The translations under genes were made by a program, and so were the position numbers. Positions 43,008-44,221 of a stretch of 44,221 nucleotides of DNA are shown here, in pieces. This DNA is from a virus. The stretch is taken from positions 1-44,221 of the IMG/VR virus record IMGVR_UViG_3300050011_000158; one strand, 5' to 3'. Under the pieces are notes generated by a model. It was not told the DNA's origin. It did not search any database and was given only the letters and a program-made list of their open reading frames with translations. Position 1 is the stretch's first letter, and each line of letters begins with the position of its first letter.

Positions 43008-44221
43008 TGGCGACAATAACCAACATTGTCGAGACAGCGGGGAGCGTTGTCACGCTCACCGTCAACAGCGGATACACATTCGCTACGGGCAACATCGTCC
43101 AAATGTGGGGATTGACCACGGGTTGGTGGTTGAACGGACGGATTGTCACCCTTCTAGCAGGTACGACCAACACATCGCTAGTGTTCGCCGACCCGACCAC
43201 GAACGGTCCTCAGCCTTTAGTCGCAGAGACGGGTCAAGTAGCGATATTTGTACCCCAAAACGTACCGCCTGACGAACTGTATCTCCAGCCAAGGGAAAAT
43301 TTGCTCCCGTATGAAGACGCACGTTTCAATTCCTTGGTCCAGTCCGTTGCAAACTTCTACATGACCCGCAACGATCAGAGCACGTGGGGCAATGTCCTTC
43401 GCGCTGTCGCTATGGAATTGTCGAGGCTTGAATACTACTACGCTTACGATCTCATCAACAAGGTTCCGTCCTATCTGACACCGCCTGACATTCGTCGTCG
43501 TTGGGCTGACCCGTGCTACGTGAGTTCCTACTGGCCGAGCCCCACACAGTTTGATCTCGATTTCAAAACGATGCTCGTGGACCTGATTGCCGCCTACCGT
43601 CTGGGCTCCACCGTAGTCAGCATTCAAGACGTGATCTTTGCCTATACGGGCATCAACATCGTGGTGGAGGAACTCTATAAATTCATCGGGGATGGTTTCT
43701 ACGACCAATCCGACCGTAATGCGATCAAGGTCAGCGTCAACGTTGGCGGTACGAACCCGCTACAGTCTATCACCAGTTTGGTTCAGTTACAGGCTATCGT
43801 TCAGAGTCTTTACGGAGCTATCGACCTTGCGAAAGCCGCACACGTGGGGCTTGAATTCACCACGGTCTTTGGCGAAGGCGAGGATTTGGATTGTTTGATA
43901 AGCCCAAGGTACGTGACCCAGCAGATGTATGATGTGATCTCCCCCACAATGCAGGGGTACTACCATCTAGATTCTTACGTGACAGTCAACCCAGTTCTGT
44001 TCTGGAAGAAGAATACGTCGTTTGTTAATCCTAATCAAACTAGTGGGTTGGGTCTTGTCATTACGGATTCAAATGGCAACCTTCAGATGGTCACCGCGAT
44101 TACGACTGGTCAGACGGGCTCGTCGCTACCGATCTGGAATCTTACCGCTGGGGGCATCACTGTCGATGGCGGCGTGACGTGGACGAACATTTCTCCCGCA
44201 GTGACGGATATTCAGATCGTG
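43007..44221 (+). CDS. Baseplate gpI-like protein (3' end cut by window)
   Basis: The frame opens at ATG 43007, overlapping the gpJ-like stop by one base, and is open for 405 codons to the window edge. Residues 1-80 are a beta module (GLTTGWWLNGRIVTLLAGTT) shared with two other baseplate genes. Residues about 90-240 are helical and Tyr/Leu-rich (MTRNDQSTWGNVLRAVAMEL, SRLEYYYAYDL, then LIAAYRLGSTVVSIQDVIFA followed by YTGINIVVEELY). That last segment looks like the kGT..ai...i...TG pattern of gpI-type baseplate proteins, which come after gpJ in P2. Near the edge PIWNLTAGGITVDGGVTWT is a P.W......TvDGg..WT motif typical of phage fibre modules. Confidence 0.65.
   Translation, partial: MATITNIVETAGSVVTLTVNSGYTFATGNIVQMWGLTTGWWLNGRIVTLLAGTTNTSLVFADPTTNGPQPLVAETGQVAIFVPQNVPPDELYLQPRENLLPYEDARFNSLVQSVANFYMTRNDQSTWGNVLRAVAMELSRLEYYYAYDLINKVPSYLTPPDIRRRWADPCYVSSYWPSPTQFDLDFKTMLVDLIAAYRLGSTVVSIQDVIFAYTGINIVVEELYKFIGDGFYDQSDRNAIKVSVNVGGTNPLQSITSLVQLQAIVQSLYGAIDLAKAAHVGLEFTTVFGEGEDLDCLISPRYVTQQMYDVISPTMQGYYHLDSYVTVNPVLFWKKNTSFVNPNQTSGLGLVITDSNGNLQMVTAITTGQTGSSLPIWNLTAGGITVDGGVTWTNISPAVTDIQIV

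Noticed and set aside
1-44221. tRNA genes, integrase or attachment sites
   Set aside because: The few gaps between genes are short and no cloverleaf, recombinase or att-like structure could be recognised.

Overview
The window reads as part of the genome of a large, probably strictly lytic, contractile-tailed bacteriophage (myovirus). No host gene, tRNA, rRNA, integrase or CRISPR array is visible. Genes are tightly packed, and stop and start codons often overlap by one base (taATG). From about 2.6 kb to the right edge nearly everything is tail and baseplate genes on the + strand. Cell-wall enzymes that look adapted to a thin peptidoglycan, one of them with a Sec signal peptide, suggest a Gram-negative host. 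I cannot name the phage or the host.

Left edge (1-2650). Two leftward replication genes occur here: a DnaB-family helicase and, one base downstream, a protein resembling phage DUF1376/YdaU replication proteins with an added Cys-rich zinc-ribbon-like segment, cut by the window edge. The region between them and the first rightward gene carries an intrinsic terminator pointing into the helicase leader, plus other inverted repeats.

Tail assembly and baseplate hub (2675-19989). Four small or unknown genes, probably including tail-assembly chaperones, precede a tape-measure protein of about 1105 residues. Two related baseplate/tail-tube proteins, a gp27/gpD-like hub, a gp5/gpV-like spike and a large baseplate protein with a chitin-binding-type motif follow.

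Lysis module (19990-22566). An extended -10 promoter precedes a Sec-exported lysozyme-like enzyme, a small protein of unknown function, two small proteins with two membrane helices each (holin candidates, one with a strong internal start), and a second cell-wall enzyme. A lone reverse-strand gene and an HNH homing endonuclease gene separate this module from the next tail genes.

Host-contact and outer baseplate genes (23885-44221). A beta-helix fibre protein is followed by a giant adhesin of about 2000 residues with putative-Ig repeats, a PA14 domain and a DUF3494 ice-binding-like domain. Next is a 933-residue PA14-like protein that ends in a degenerate Hint (intein-type) domain. A free-standing GH24 tail lysozyme, a gp25/W-like wedge protein, a very long gpJ-like wedge protein and the start of a gpI-like protein complete the window.

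The most unusual points are the ice-binding-like domain in a virion adhesin, the terminal Hint-like domain, the separation of spike and tail lysozyme into distant genes, the reverse-strand gene bounded by a direct repeat, and a small beta module shared by three different baseplate proteins.
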